A stretch of 64,000 bases of DNA. Source: UBA11865 sp963749825 (GTDB lineage: Bacteria > Chloroflexota > Anaerolineae > Promineifilales > Promineifilaceae). Below, in pieces: positions 27,284 to 36,609 of this stretch. Position numbers and translations under genes: made by a program. A model generated the notes under the pieces. The model was not told the origin of the DNA. It did no database searches and saw only the letters and a list, made by a program, of their open reading frames with translations. Position 1 is the stretch's first letter. Each line of letters begins with the position of its first letter. The stretch lies in assembly GCA_963749825.1 (NCBI GenBank), contig CAVVOI010000009.1:1-64000 (forward strand), read 5' to 3'.

Positions 27284-27315
27284 CAGGGGCAGTGGAGGAG
27301 ACGAGACTGCCCCTG
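27284..27315 (-). terminator. intrinsic terminator downstream of the NarL-type regulator gene
   Basis: CAGGGGCAGT (27284-27293) pairs perfectly with ACTGCCCCTG (27306-27315). Read on the minus strand the stem is followed by TTTGTCTTTTT. It would end the transcript of the regulator at 27502-28143. Confidence 0.7.
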
Positions 27316-27423
27316 CTACAATGAAGTAGTTCTTTGCCAGTTATCCCGGGGAGGAAGTGCGTCTTTCCAACCGAGATGTCGGGGTGTTGTTATCTGAAGT
27401 TTAAAAAAGAGGTCTAGAAGTTG

Positions 27424-27453
27424 CATCGGGCAGCTGGAGGATTTTTTACCTGG
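27424..27453 (+). repeat. intergenic motif copy a
   Basis: Starts CATCGGGCAGCTGGAGG and ends ACCTGG; the most degenerate of three related motifs found beside the response-regulator genes (others at 28282 and 28854). Confidence 0.3.
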
Positions 27454-27501
27454 ACAACTGTCCAAGCTTTAGACTGGATAGTTGTCTGGATTTAAGTTTT
27501 G

Positions 27502-28143
27502 TTAGTTCACCAATCCGCTTCTAAAGGCCAAGGCGATAGCTTCACCCCTATTGGAAACGCCAAGCTTAGATAGAATTTGACTTACATGGGCTCGCGCTGT
27601 CGAACGGCTGACGCTGAGGTTTTCTGCGATTTCTGGGTTGCTCAGGCCTTCGACCATTAAATCCAAGACCTCTTTCTCTCGAGGGGTTAGATCATGACCA
27701 GGGCTTACTTCGTGACAAGCATTTCTGACCAGTGCTTGCGCTGCTTCTGGCGCTAAGGTCGAGCGACCCTGATAGGCAGCTCGTATGGCTGCAGCCAATT
27801 CTTGTGAAGTAACATTTTTTAATAGGTAACTGATCGCACCAGCCCGCAGCGCTTCTTGCACTAAATCCTTTTCTGGAAAACTTGTTAGGGCGATTATTCT
27901 TACGTGAGGACATCGCTCTTTGATGAGTCTGGTTGCGGTGGCTCCATCCATTTCTGGCATGACGAGGTCCATAAGGACAACGTCTGGTCGAAGGGATTCA
28001 CAGCGATCGATCGCTTCCTGGCCGTTTTCCGCTTCCCCGGCCAAGACCAAGTCGGCGTGGATTTTCAGAAAGGCTGCCAGGCCTCGCCGGACCATGCCGT
28101 GATCATCGACTAACATCACGCGGATTGTGTCTGATCCAACCAT
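27502..28143 (-). CDS. NarL/FixJ family response regulator
   Basis: 213 residues from the ATG at 28143 (AGGAA 7 nt upstream). Receiver domain at the N terminus with acidic pocket LVDDHGMVRRGL, phospho-acceptor in VVLMDLVMP (Asp59) and conserved ALTSFPEKD and LLKN. A LuxR-type HTH ends the protein (LTPREKEVLDLMVEGLSNPE, then SVSRSTARAHVSQILSKLGV). It shares most residues with the regulator at 28922-29569, so the two are recent paralogues. The partner is probably the large sensor kinase at 29571-33383, whose HisKA_3 type normally pairs with this class. It is followed by a terminator. Confidence 0.95.
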   Translation of the reverse strand: MVGSDTIRVMLVDDHGMVRRGLAAFLKIHADLVLAGEAENGQEAIDRCESLRPDVVLMDLVMPEMDGATATRLIKERCPHVRIIALTSFPEKDLVQEALRAGAISYLLKNVTSQELAAAIRAAYQGRSTLAPEAAQALVRNACHEVSPGHDLTPREKEVLDLMVEGLSNPEIAENLSVSRSTARAHVSQILSKLGVSNRGEAIALAFRSGLVN

Positions 28144-28281
28144 CAGCAATTCCTCGTCCAGGTTCGCTGCTACATTTGCGCTTTATTAGCAGTACATCCT
28201 AGTTGGCCCGCTACCTGGTTACCATCATTTTGAAGTATCAGCTGTCTGCTAATTAAACCTAACAGACAGTGTTGAGAGAAG

Positions 28282-28323
28282 CATCGGCCAAGTGGTCAAT
28301 AGTGGTTAACCAGGTGGCGGATT
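28282..28323 (+). repeat. intergenic motif copy b
   Basis: CATCGGCCAAGTGG, 14-nt spacer, then CCAGGTGGCGGATT, about 140-180 bp upstream of the NarL-type gene at 28143. Closely matches copy c (28854-28897). A separate inverted repeat CTGTCTG / CAGACAG (28242-28248, 28263-28269) stands next to it. Candidate regulator binding site. Confidence 0.45.
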
Positions 28324-28347
28324 GTGAAGGTTTCGGGCAGGTGAGGG

Positions 28348-28737
28348 CTAAACGATCTTCATCTTGGCTTGATTTTGGGCGAGGTGCGCTTGGCAACGTA
28401 CCAGACTATGCAGTAAGAATTCGGGGGGATCGATCTTGCTGACGAATTCATTGGCGCCAGCATCAAGGGCTGCCTGACCCAATTCAGGCCGGCCGCTCAG
28501 AACGATGACGTACAAGCCGGGATTGTTTTTCTTCAAGGTTGTTATCGAACCAATTTCTTCTAAACCAGGCAACTGCCAATCGAGTATCACCACATCCGGA
28601 TTGCTTATGGCTATTTGAGCCAACAGTTCTTCGGCGTCGATCGCTTCACCTACCACCTTTAATTCGTCTCGAGGCTTTAAGAGCACGTGAATAGCAAATC
28701 GCACCTTAAGTTGCTCATCGGCTAGAATAATTCTCAT
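28348..28737 (-). CDS. stand-alone receiver-domain protein
   Basis: 129 residues, a single CheY-like receiver with no output domain. It starts MRIILADEQLKVRFAIHVLL; the phospho-acceptor is Asp53 in VVILDWQLPG; the switch residues appear as VLSG and the conserved lysine as FVSKID. It sits between two NarL-type regulators, each separated by about 200 bp and all on the minus strand. It could be a phosphate sink or relay for the large kinase, or act by protein contact. It lacks the second acidic residue pair seen in LVDDH (here LADEQ), still compatible with Mg binding. Confidence 0.88.
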   Translation of the reverse strand: MRIILADEQLKVRFAIHVLLKPRDELKVVGEAIDAEELLAQIAISNPDVVILDWQLPGLEEIGSITTLKKNNPGLYVIVLSGRPELGQAALDAGANEFVSKIDPPEFLLHSLVRCQAHLAQNQAKMKIV

Positions 28738-28853
28738 CTCTATGCATTCCTAAAGTTGGATCATGTCGAATAATGATGACCGCCAAAATTTTTCATTGGA
28801 TAGGCTTTTCCCAGGATCCTTATGTACAGTGTAAAACAAAAGACGCCCAAATA

Positions 28854-28897
28854 CATCGGGCAACTGAGGGGTAATGATATTAGCCAGGTGGCTGATT
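28854..28897 (+). repeat. intergenic motif copy c
   Basis: CATCGGGCAACTG, spacer, then CCAGGTGGCTGATT, about 120-160 bp upstream of the stand-alone receiver gene. It matches copy b in both half-sites with a 2-bp change in spacing. Confidence 0.45.
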
Positions 28898-28921
28898 TTA
28901 GCGTTGATTCAGAAGAAAAAG

Positions 28922-29569
28922 TCAGGCTATGATATGCTCACGCAAAGCTAGCGTAATAGCTTCGGCACGGTTTGAAACCCCCATTTTATCGAAAATATGG
29001 CTGACGTGAGCTTTGGCAGTTGCCCGGCTTACGATTAATCTTTCGGCTATCTCTCGATTATTGAGCCCTTCAACCAAAAGCGCCAATACTTCCATCTCGC
29101 GTTCCGTTAAGTTATAGGCCGGTTTTTGTTGGGTTTGGAGGGATGGTGTTTGTAATAAAGCTTGTACAGCTTCTGGGGCCAGGGTTGATTGGCCAGCATG
29201 GGCCGATCTGATCGCGGCCGCCAATTCTTCTACGGTGACATTTTTGAGCAAGTAGCCAATCGCTCCAGCTCGCAATGCTTCGTGAATCAAATCTTTTTCT
29301 TGAAAGCTAGTTAATGCGATGATTTTGATATCCGGCCATCGATCTCCGATGGTTCGAGTTGCGGCCGCGCCATCCACTTCCGGCATAACCAGATCCATTA
29401 AGATAACATCAGGTTGGACTCGATTACACATGGCCAGGGCTTCTGCGCCATCTCTGGCCTCGCCAACCAGTTCTAAATCTGGCGTCCCTTGCAAAAACGC
29501 GGCTAAGCCACGCCTGACCATATCGTGATCGTCGACAAGCATTACTTTGATTGTTTTAGGACTTTGCAT
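28922..29569 (-). CDS. NarL/FixJ family response regulator
   Basis: 215 residues from the ATG at 29569, which has AAGGA 7 nt upstream and begins one base after the kinase stop, so translation is coupled. Receiver: VMLVDDHDMVRRGLAAFL, phospho-acceptor Asp59 in VILMDLVMPEVDG, then ALTSFQEKD. LuxR HTH: LTEREMEVLALLVEGLNNRE and SRATAKAHVSHIFDKMGVSN. It is the cognate regulator of the giant kinase by position. Strong similarity to the regulator at 27502-28143, with divergence mainly in the interdomain linker. Confidence 0.96.
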   Translation of the reverse strand: MQSPKTIKVMLVDDHDMVRRGLAAFLQGTPDLELVGEARDGAEALAMCNRVQPDVILMDLVMPEVDGAAATRTIGDRWPDIKIIALTSFQEKDLIHEALRAGAIGYLLKNVTVEELAAAIRSAHAGQSTLAPEAVQALLQTPSLQTQQKPAYNLTEREMEVLALLVEGLNNREIAERLIVSRATAKAHVSHIFDKMGVSNRAEAITLALREHIIA

Positions 29570-29570
29570 A

Positions 29571-32500
29571 TTATTGTCCTTCGTGCCATTCAACTGATAC
29601 TTGGGTTCCCTGGCCAGGTTGAGTCTCTATTGATAGCGATGCGCCGATTGCTTGAGCGCGTTCCCGGATGATTTTCAATCCAAGCCGGTCGGCCGGCACA
29701 CCGCTTAGATCAAAGCCGCGACCGTCGTCCTTCACCGATAATAATACCCCGTTTCCGTGGGAACAACCGCTTAAGCTGACTTCAACATTGGATGCGCGGG
29801 CGTGCTTCATGACATTATTGAGAGATTCTTGGGCAATACGATAGAGAGCAACTTTTACATTTACAGGTATTTCACAGGTTTCCTTTACCTGGGTTCTGAC
29901 AGGCACACCCGTTCTGCCGGTCACAGCTTCAGAAAGCTGCTTCAGTAAATCAGGTAATCTGCTTTCCTCCAGGGCTGCCGGCCGTAATTCTAGTAGTAGC
30001 GTTCTCATCTCAGCCAATGCACCACGCGTTAACTGCCGGAGTTCCTGTAATAATTTTCGTCCTTCCTCTTGGTCTGTCTCCCAGACAGGGGGAACGGTTT
30101 CGGCAATCAGGCTAGCTGAAAAAATCGTTTGCGTGACTGCATCATGCAATTCTCTTGCAAGCCGGCTCCGTTCCATGGCGACCGCCGTTTGTTTTGCTTG
30201 TTCACGCAATCTATCGTTGGCGATAGCTAATGCTGCTTGATCTGCAAATGTGAAACCCAGTCCAAGATCTTCGTCGGAGAAGTTTCTAATCTGGTTATAG
30301 AACATAAGCAACCCGCCATAAACCTCATTCCCCAAATGGAGTGGAATACCCAATACAGCGTGGTAATTCTCCTGTGATCCCGAACGAATCTCAGGATGGG
30401 CAAGCCAATATACGATAAAATCTGGGATAACCAGTGGCTGATTATCCAGCAAGCCCTCATTTACCCAGTTTCCAGTGACGTTTATGATAGCCGCATCGGG
30501 CGAATATCTTATCCGTCCCCCGGGATTTGTGGCCATGATCGTCATTGGTTCATCGGCTTCGTGACGAAAAATGATGGCATCTTCAGCATCTGTTAGCCGG
30601 GCTGCTTGAGCCACGATGTAGTGCAGACTTTCTTCCAAGGATCTATTTGAGTTGAGTAAGATCAAGATTTCGCGCAAGCCTTCGGCAATTTCCCGCCGCG
30701 CCTGGATCTCGGTAGTTCGAACGGCGACCTGTTCTTCTAATTCACGCGTTCGAGCTTCGCTGTTACGCGTTCTTAATCTAAAAGCAGCTACTGCGGTTCC
30801 GACAACAGCCAATATTAGCAACGTGGCAAACCACCACGTCTGCCAGAAGGGGTAAGGCACATTGATATTGATTGTGGTGCTCCTATCACTCCAAACACCG
30901 TCGCTGTTGGTTCCTGTTGCCCGAAAAGTATAGTCACCGGGAGGTAAGTTTGTATAGGTAGCGAATCGGCGATTGCCTATGTAGTTCCAACTGGTGTCGA
31001 ATCCCTCCATGATGTAGGCGTAACGTATTTCCTGTGGTGTGCCATAATGCAGTGCCGCTAATTCGAATGAAAAGGTTGAACCCTGCCCGGGCATCCCAAT
31101 GCCCTCAGTCTGGATGATGCTTTGCTGCAGCAATGAGTTCGGGCCAATAGGAACCGATTCGTTGCCGAGCAAAAAATCAGTGACGACGATGGGGGGTGAA
31201 TAAGCATTGTCGCGGACTTCTTCTGGATAGAATGAATTGAATCCATTGATGCCGCCGAAGAACATTTCCCCATCAATGTTCTGAAAGTAAGCACCAGCGT
31301 TGAATTCCAGGGACTGAAGTCCATCGCTGGTGTCATAATTGCGAAATGCACGAGTCTCAGGATCAATTCTGGATAATCCACGATTGGTACTAAGCCATAA
31401 ATGGCCTTCCGAATCCTCCAGAATACCTAGTACCGTATTATTTGCCAGGCCATCTTCTTCGCGAATGTGTCCAAAACTATCGTTGGATTCGTCTAGCCAA
31501 TCGAGACCATGCGCTGTTCCTAGCCATAGAGTGCCCGCGCTGTCCCTATGGATGGCGTTTATGATGTTATCGCTCAGGCTTTCTGGGTTAGTGGGATCAT
31601 GGCGGTAGTAGGTGAATGTTTCTGCATCTTGATCGAATCTGGCCAGGCCGCCCATAGTGCCAACCCACATAAACCGATTCTTATCCTCAAAGAATGATCG
31701 GATGTTATTCAAAGGAAGTGATTCCGGAAGCTGACCTTCTTCATCGTATTGGAAGTGGTCGAATCGATTGGTCGTCCGGTCAAGCCTGTCTAGCCCACTA
31801 CCGGCCGTGCCGGCCCAAATGTAGCCTAGTTTATCTTCATGCAAGGTATTTAATTGCGGGTTGCTCAAGCTATTCGGATCATCAGGATCGGGCAAATACT
31901 GGTAGAAAGAATTCGTTAAGCGATCGAAACGATTCAAACCGTCTGAGGTGGCAAACCATAGGTTGCCATCTTGGTCATCGATGATCTTGCTGACGTGATT
32001 ATTACTCAAGCTGTTGGTATCGTCGGGATCGTGCAAATAGTGAGTCATTTGCCCCGTGCGACAATCCAACTTGTTAAGGCCTGAAGAGGTGCCGATCCAT
32101 AGATGATCCAAATTATCTTGAAAGAAGGTCCATACCTGGGGATCACTCAGGTCATCTTGATCGAGGCCGTTGGAGCGAATATGGGCGAACTTGGTCTTAA
32201 AAGGATCATATTTATCTATGCCGCCGATGGTTGTGCCTATCCAAAGGACGCCGGCCTCATCGGAAAATACGGCCTTGATCTCGTCATCGCTTAGTCCTTC
32301 ACCGTCATCCGGATTTACCCGAAAATGATCGAATTTGTCACTCCCGGGTTCCAGTTTATCTAGCCCTCCTCCCGTGCCGATCCACAAGGCATGGAGCTGA
32401 TCTTGAATAATAAAATTGACGGTATTGTGGCTTAAACTATGCTCTACATCTCTCTCGTGAATATATTGATTCAATTGTCCGGAAAACGGATCTAGGGATA

Positions 32501-33383
32501 TTAAGCCTTCCCCTCGAGTGCCGAACCACAGTAGACCAGATTCATCTTCAAGAATCGATAATACACTAACTTTTTCAGGCCCATCAGGGATCCTAGGCGG
32601 CGGCCGAATCAATGAAAAATCTGTAAACGATTGATCTTGAGGATTGAATGTTAGTAAACCGCTCAGGGTGCCTACCCATATTGTACCTTGCTGGTCCTGG
32701 TGTATGGCAGTCATATGATCGCCGTTTGAGTTAGTATTGGACGAGACGGCATAATTCGGGTAATGGGTAAATATTCCATTTTCTCTATTCAGTTTGTCAA
32801 GCCCATTTGAGGTGCCTACCCATAAATTACCATCAGCATCTTCATGAAGCGCCGTCACACTGTCGCTGCTAATGCTATCAGGGTCAGCGGGGCTGTGATG
32901 GTAATGAATGAAAATTTCTTGTTTACGATCGAATTGGTTTAAACCACCACCATCTGTACCTACCCACAGAGTTCCTTGACTATCCTCGAAGAGAACCCTA
33001 ATGTGATTGTGGCTGAGAGTCGTTTCATCGGCCGAGTCATGTTTGTAAACCGTAAATTCATAGCCATCGAAGCGATTTAGCCCGTCCATGGTACCGAACC
33101 ACATGAATCCCTGACCATCTTGAAGAATCGTGTTTATTGTGCTTTGCGATAAACCATCCTCCAAAGAAATGTGATCAAAATGAACAGGAAGATCGTCAGG
33201 CGCCGGGGGTATGGAGGAGGGTAATACAATTGTTTGTTCGTTGATATCATCTAGCGGTGGAGGTTGAGGGCCGGGCCGAAGTTCAGTGCATGCAACCAGG
33301 CCCAACACAACAGGCAACAAGGAAACTGTAGCCAACAGGGCATAGTGTCTTATCCCTGGTCTAATCAGCCGGAAAAAATTCAC
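29571..33383 (-). CDS. giant two-component sensor: 14-blade Reg_prop, Y_Y_Y, TM, GAF, HisKA_3 histidine kinase
   Basis: 1270 residues. A lipoprotein-like N terminus (VLGLVAC) is followed by about fourteen Reg_prop repeats of the form ILEDSEGHLWLSTNRGLSRI, enough for two seven-blade propellers, then a Y_Y_Y domain (about 760-830; NLPPGDYTFRATGTNSDG). One membrane helix (about 840-860, WWFATLLILAVVGTAVAAF) leads inside to a GAF domain, the HisKA_3 dimer helix with phospho-accepting His1080 (ARELHDAVTQ), and an ATPase domain (VKDDGRGFD). The large extracellular head is the hybrid-two-component-system layout used for polysaccharide sensing in Bacteroidota, here without fused receiver. It heads an operon with the NarL-type regulator. 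Ligand unknown. Confidence 0.93.
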   Translation of the reverse strand: MNFFRLIRPGIRHYALLATVSLLPVVLGLVACTELRPGPQPPPLDDINEQTIVLPSSIPPAPDDLPVHFDHISLEDGLSQSTINTILQDGQGFMWFGTMDGLNRFDGYEFTVYKHDSADETTLSHNHIRVLFEDSQGTLWVGTDGGGLNQFDRKQEIFIHYHHSPADPDSISSDSVTALHEDADGNLWVGTSNGLDKLNRENGIFTHYPNYAVSSNTNSNGDHMTAIHQDQQGTIWVGTLSGLLTFNPQDQSFTDFSLIRPPPRIPDGPEKVSVLSILEDESGLLWFGTRGEGLISLDPFSGQLNQYIHERDVEHSLSHNTVNFIIQDQLHALWIGTGGGLDKLEPGSDKFDHFRVNPDDGEGLSDDEIKAVFSDEAGVLWIGTTIGGIDKYDPFKTKFAHIRSNGLDQDDLSDPQVWTFFQDNLDHLWIGTSSGLNKLDCRTGQMTHYLHDPDDTNSLSNNHVSKIIDDQDGNLWFATSDGLNRFDRLTNSFYQYLPDPDDPNSLSNPQLNTLHEDKLGYIWAGTAGSGLDRLDRTTNRFDHFQYDEEGQLPESLPLNNIRSFFEDKNRFMWVGTMGGLARFDQDAETFTYYRHDPTNPESLSDNIINAIHRDSAGTLWLGTAHGLDWLDESNDSFGHIREEDGLANNTVLGILEDSEGHLWLSTNRGLSRIDPETRAFRNYDTSDGLQSLEFNAGAYFQNIDGEMFFGGINGFNSFYPEEVRDNAYSPPIVVTDFLLGNESVPIGPNSLLQQSIIQTEGIGMPGQGSTFSFELAALHYGTPQEIRYAYIMEGFDTSWNYIGNRRFATYTNLPPGDYTFRATGTNSDGVWSDRSTTININVPYPFWQTWWFATLLILAVVGTAVAAFRLRTRNSEARTRELEEQVAVRTTEIQARREIAEGLREILILLNSNRSLEESLHYIVAQAARLTDAEDAIIFRHEADEPMTIMATNPGGRIRYSPDAAIINVTGNWVNEGLLDNQPLVIPDFIVYWLAHPEIRSGSQENYHAVLGIPLHLGNEVYGGLLMFYNQIRNFSDEDLGLGFTFADQAALAIANDRLREQAKQTAVAMERSRLARELHDAVTQTIFSASLIAETVPPVWETDQEEGRKLLQELRQLTRGALAEMRTLLLELRPAALEESRLPDLLKQLSEAVTGRTGVPVRTQVKETCEIPVNVKVALYRIAQESLNNVMKHARASNVEVSLSGCSHGNGVLLSVKDDGRGFDLSGVPADRLGLKIIRERAQAIGASLSIETQPGQGTQVSVEWHEGQ

Positions 33384-33601
33384 ATTATTTATCCAGGACG
33401 ATCCAACTTGGAAGCTCTAGCTGTCCTTACCCACAATTTCAACAACGGTTTCACCAGGTCGATCGTCAAGTACAATTTTGAAGTATATCCCGGATTTATG
33501 GCAGTGTTAAAAAGCATTTTCGCTAACGAAGAATGTCACACGGCAACGATAATTGGGCCGTTTGTCTACTATAATGAACCATTATTTCTGGATAACTTCA
33601 A

Positions 33602-35004
33602 ATGAACATGGGACTTTTAGCCTTTCAGATAACCTCATTTAGCCTTGCCTGGTGGCTTGGTTTGTACCTACTGGGCCGGGATATCAACAATCCCCAGCTG
33701 CGTTTTACAGGGCTTGGACTGGTGCCTTATTCCTTGGCATTAGCGGCTGATCTGTTGCTGAACTTTATCGTCGAACCAATTCAAGCGGAAACATTCATTC
33801 GCTGGAGTTGGCCGCTCATATTGATGCCGGCAATATTTTGGTTCGGTTCGATTCTGTATCTCATGCCTGAAGGCGCTGGATTGCGCCAGAGGTTCGGACC
33901 CATAATGAATCGCTGGCTGATTCCTGTGACCATTGTGGTATTCGTTGTTGCAACGAGCACCGGTTTATTTGGAGCCGTTTCTGCAGAAGGACTCCAGCCA
34001 AACGTCGCATATTTTGTGTTTGTTTCCACATTCTTTGTTCTGCTATTGGGTTCCATCCTGGTCCTTCTGCGGCTATTGAATAGTCAGCAGAACCGTTTGC
34101 CCATCGGCTTGATATTGGTGGCCAGCCTGTTTTTTGGTCTTGGGCTTGGCTTGTTTCTGGTGCCCTAGATATCATCCCGCGCCAATGGCTCATATTGGGA
34201 ATTGGTTTTGACCTAGCTCTATTAGGGCTCGGTATCGCCGCGGCCGACGCCCTGAATCAAGGGGAGGCATTGCTCCCTGATATCTTCCGATCGCTGGCTT
34301 ATTCCTTCTTAATCATTTTCCTTTTTGGCGGCCAGGTTTTATTGGTCATGGCATTTAGCACCGGGGCCACACTCGCCATGGTGACATTACTGTTGGCAGT
34401 GATAATGACTGCTATTGTCACACAAACTTTTTCTGATTCGATCCAGGCCGGCCTGGATTGGCTGATATTCGGCCGTATATCCCGCATACGTGAAACCAGG
34501 GAAGAGGCGAGAGTTGTTGCCAAGGCTGCTCCTAGAAGTAGAGAGGTATTGGATCCCTCATCATTGACCGAAGAACAATTCGTTCGATTAACTCGTCGAG
34601 CACTGAGCCAAATGGGAAATCTACCTCGCCTTTCGGCCAGCCCATTAACCCGGATGCATTTAATTGAATCACGCCTGGATGAAAGACAGCGAGACGATAA
34701 TACATTGGAACGGGCAGCCGAATTGAAAATAGTGTTGGCGGAAAGCATCGACCGGTTGAAACCAAGGGGAGAAGGGGAATTCGGCATTACGGATGAATGG
34801 CGTTTTTACAACGCTCTCTATTTTCCCTATGTCACCGGCATTAAACCTTATAGCCGGCGAGTTGATTCTGAAGCTCTGGCTACAGATTCTGTGGAGGTTT
34901 TGGAATGGTTCCGAATGCAGGTGCCCGAACGGACCCTACACAATTGGCAAAACGCTGCGGCAAAATTAGTCGCTCAAGACATCTTGGAGCAAGCCGGACG
35001 GTAA
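33602..35004 (+). CDS. polytopic membrane protein with cytoplasmic domain, frameshifted
   Basis: Divergent from the giant kinase (218 bp apart). The first frame (to 34168) carries seven hydrophobic segments like the 7TM N-terminal region of some sensor kinases; the second (from about 34170) adds LDIIPRQWLILGIGFDLALL, more membrane segments, and a soluble domain of about 180 residues (SLTEEQFVRLTRRALSQMGN, ending WQNAAAKLVAQDILEQAG). One base added to CCC at 34163-34165 gives FLVPLDIIPRQW and 467 residues. I recognise no catalytic motif: no kinase, cyclase or EAL/HD residues. It could be a sensor or accessory of the neighbouring system; function unknown. Confidence 0.72.
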
Positions 35005-35216
35005 GCGTCGCCGATCGAGAAATCACTCGTCAGCGAGATGGCAGAATAATTTCTCCCAAATTGCCTCGAACTGGCAGTGGTTGGCAATAAAAGCCATGTA
35101 CTTGGCAGTGGTCTGTGGCGTATCCTCTAGGCAAATTAAAGAAAAGTACAACGCAAACTAATCGTTAGAACATTTTTTGAAACTTTTCTTCACTTAGCCA
35201 ATGGAGGCAAAATAAC

Positions 35217-35641
35217 ATGACCACGCAAATTAAATCTGAGCATCAAGTAGAAGTGCTGGTTAAAAGCAGTTTTCTCGATAAGGTGTTGAGGGCGGACGGC
35301 ATCTTCGCACTCTTTTCCGGTATACTGCTTGTGATTGCGGCAAGTCCTATAGCCAATCTGATAGCGATCGACCAGCCGGTGATCTTGATCGTGTTGGGTT
35401 TGGTTTTGTTCGGCTATGGGGCCATGCTTCTTTTTCCGCAGGTCGAGAAAACACGAATCGCCAAGTAGCCTGGCTGGCCATCATCCTAAACAGCGTTTGG
35501 GTGATAGCTAGCTACCTTGGTTTATTCCTAGGTTGGTTTCCGGTCAACACGGCTGGGAACTGGGCCATTGCCCTTGTGGCTGAGGCCGTCGTTATTTTCG
35601 CCATACTTGAATACATCGGCCTTCGTCGTTCAAGGAAGTAA
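35217..35641 (+). CDS. small 4-TM membrane protein, frameshifted
   Basis: Good ribosome site (GGAGG) before the ATG at 35217. The first 83 residues hold two membrane segments (IFALFSGILLVIAASPIANL and VILIVLGLVLFGYGAMLLF); after a stop at 35468 another frame continues AWLAIILNSVWVIASYLGLF and AIALVAEAVVIFAILEYIGL, two more segments, to 35641. One A added to AAAA at 35448-35451 joins them into 141 residues. This matches the layout of a small uncharacterised membrane family I associate with Chloroflexota. Function unknown. A strong terminator follows. Confidence 0.65.
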
Positions 35642-35670
35642 GGTGAACGCGGGCTTAGATCCTAAATAGA

Positions 35671-35716
35671 AAAAACGCCCAGCTTGTGACGAATATCGTC
35701 GAGGCTGGGCGTTTTT
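35671..35716 (+). terminator. intrinsic terminator after the 4-TM gene
   Basis: AAAAACGCCCAGC (35671-35683) pairs perfectly with GCTGGGCGTTTTT (35704-35716), U-run included. Confidence 0.9.
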
Positions 35717-35790
35717 ATTCTCCTACATTTAAAGGTACAATGGCATCTGCTCACTATTGTTTTTCACCTCGGAAATCAAGGCAATAATCA

Positions 35791-35796
35791 TAGGAT
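35791..35796 (+). promoter_or_regulatory. possible -10 box of a leaderless map transcript
   Basis: TAGGAT, 9 nt before the map ATG, where no ribosome site is visible. It keeps only the TAnnnT core. Confidence 0.3.
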
Positions 35797-35805
35797 ATAC
35801 CCCGC

Positions 35806-36576
35806 ATGAGAATTTCGACCAAACGACCCAAAGAAATATCCAAGATGCGAGATGCGGGCAAGTTGGTTGCCGAATGTTTTGCTATTCTTCAAGAAAGCAT
35901 CAAGCCGGGAGTAACTCTGGAAGAGTTGGATGTCAAGGTTGAGAAGTATATAAAACGCCAGGGGGCAAAACCACTTTACAAAGGATATAAAGGTAGTTCG
36001 GCCGAGCATCCACCCTTTCCCGGCGTCATCTGTGCCTCCATCAATCATGAGATTTGTCATGGAATACCCGATGGTCGAATTCTGAAGGAAGGAGACATCA
36101 TTGGCATTGACATCGGTTTGCGATTACGGGGTTGGTGTGGCGATGCTTGTGTAACCTTCCCAATAGGGCAGATTACAGCCGAAGCTGAGTATTTGCTCGA
36201 CGTGACCAAACAATGTCTGAAGCTCGGAATCGCCGCTGCCCAATCTGGTAATCATCTAAACCACATCGGCACAGCTATCGAAGATTATGCGGACACGAAA
36301 GGTGTGACGGTTGTACGCGAATGGGGCGGCCACGGGATCGGCCGCCAACTACACGAGGCTCCGTCGGTATCTCATATTCGCCAATCCAATCCCGGACCTG
36401 AACTAATACCTGGAATGGTCTTCACCATCGAGCCAATGATCAACGCCGGCTCTTACCAATGGATTTTGCTCGATGACGGCTGGACTGTGATAACGGCCGA
36501 TGGTTCTTTATCGGCTCAATTTGAGCATACCATTGCTATAACCAAAAACGGGCCGGAAATCCTGACAAAGCTTTAG
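35806..36576 (+). CDS. map: type I methionine aminopeptidase
   Basis: 256 residues, normal for the enzyme, which removes the initiator methionine from new proteins in the cytoplasm. All five metal ligands are in place: the two aspartates in GIDIGLRLRGWCGDACVTF, the histidine in GHGIGRQLHEAPSVSH, and the glutamates in MVFTIEPMI and FEHTIAI. It starts RISTKRPKEISKMRDAGKLV as in other bacterial Map proteins. It is monocistronic here, bounded by a terminator upstream and a convergent gene downstream. No ribosome site is evident. Confidence 0.97.
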   Translation: MRISTKRPKEISKMRDAGKLVAECFAILQESIKPGVTLEELDVKVEKYIKRQGAKPLYKGYKGSSAEHPPFPGVICASINHEICHGIPDGRILKEGDIIGIDIGLRLRGWCGDACVTFPIGQITAEAEYLLDVTKQCLKLGIAAAQSGNHLNHIGTAIEDYADTKGVTVVREWGGHGIGRQLHEAPSVSHIRQSNPGPELIPGMVFTIEPMINAGSYQWILLDDGWTVITADGSLSAQFEHTIAITKNGPEILTKL

Positions 36577-36609
36577 ATCTTAAGGGCACGGCAGTTTCTG
36601 TTATCAGCC

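Larger units (their letters stand above)
27124..27501. other. 378-bp intergenic region before the opp-type operon
   Basis: Holds the opp-type promoter (not resolved), a minus-strand terminator (27284-27315), a repeat motif (27424-27453) and an imperfect inverted repeat GACAACTGTCCA / TGGATAGTTGTC (27453-27464 and 27475-27486, 10-nt spacer). No gene. Confidence 0.4.

Noticed and set aside
33264..33605. 113-codon plus-strand frame between the kinase and the membrane protein
   Set aside because: It overlaps the kinase signal peptide antisense and ends at the next start; no domain or ribosome site.
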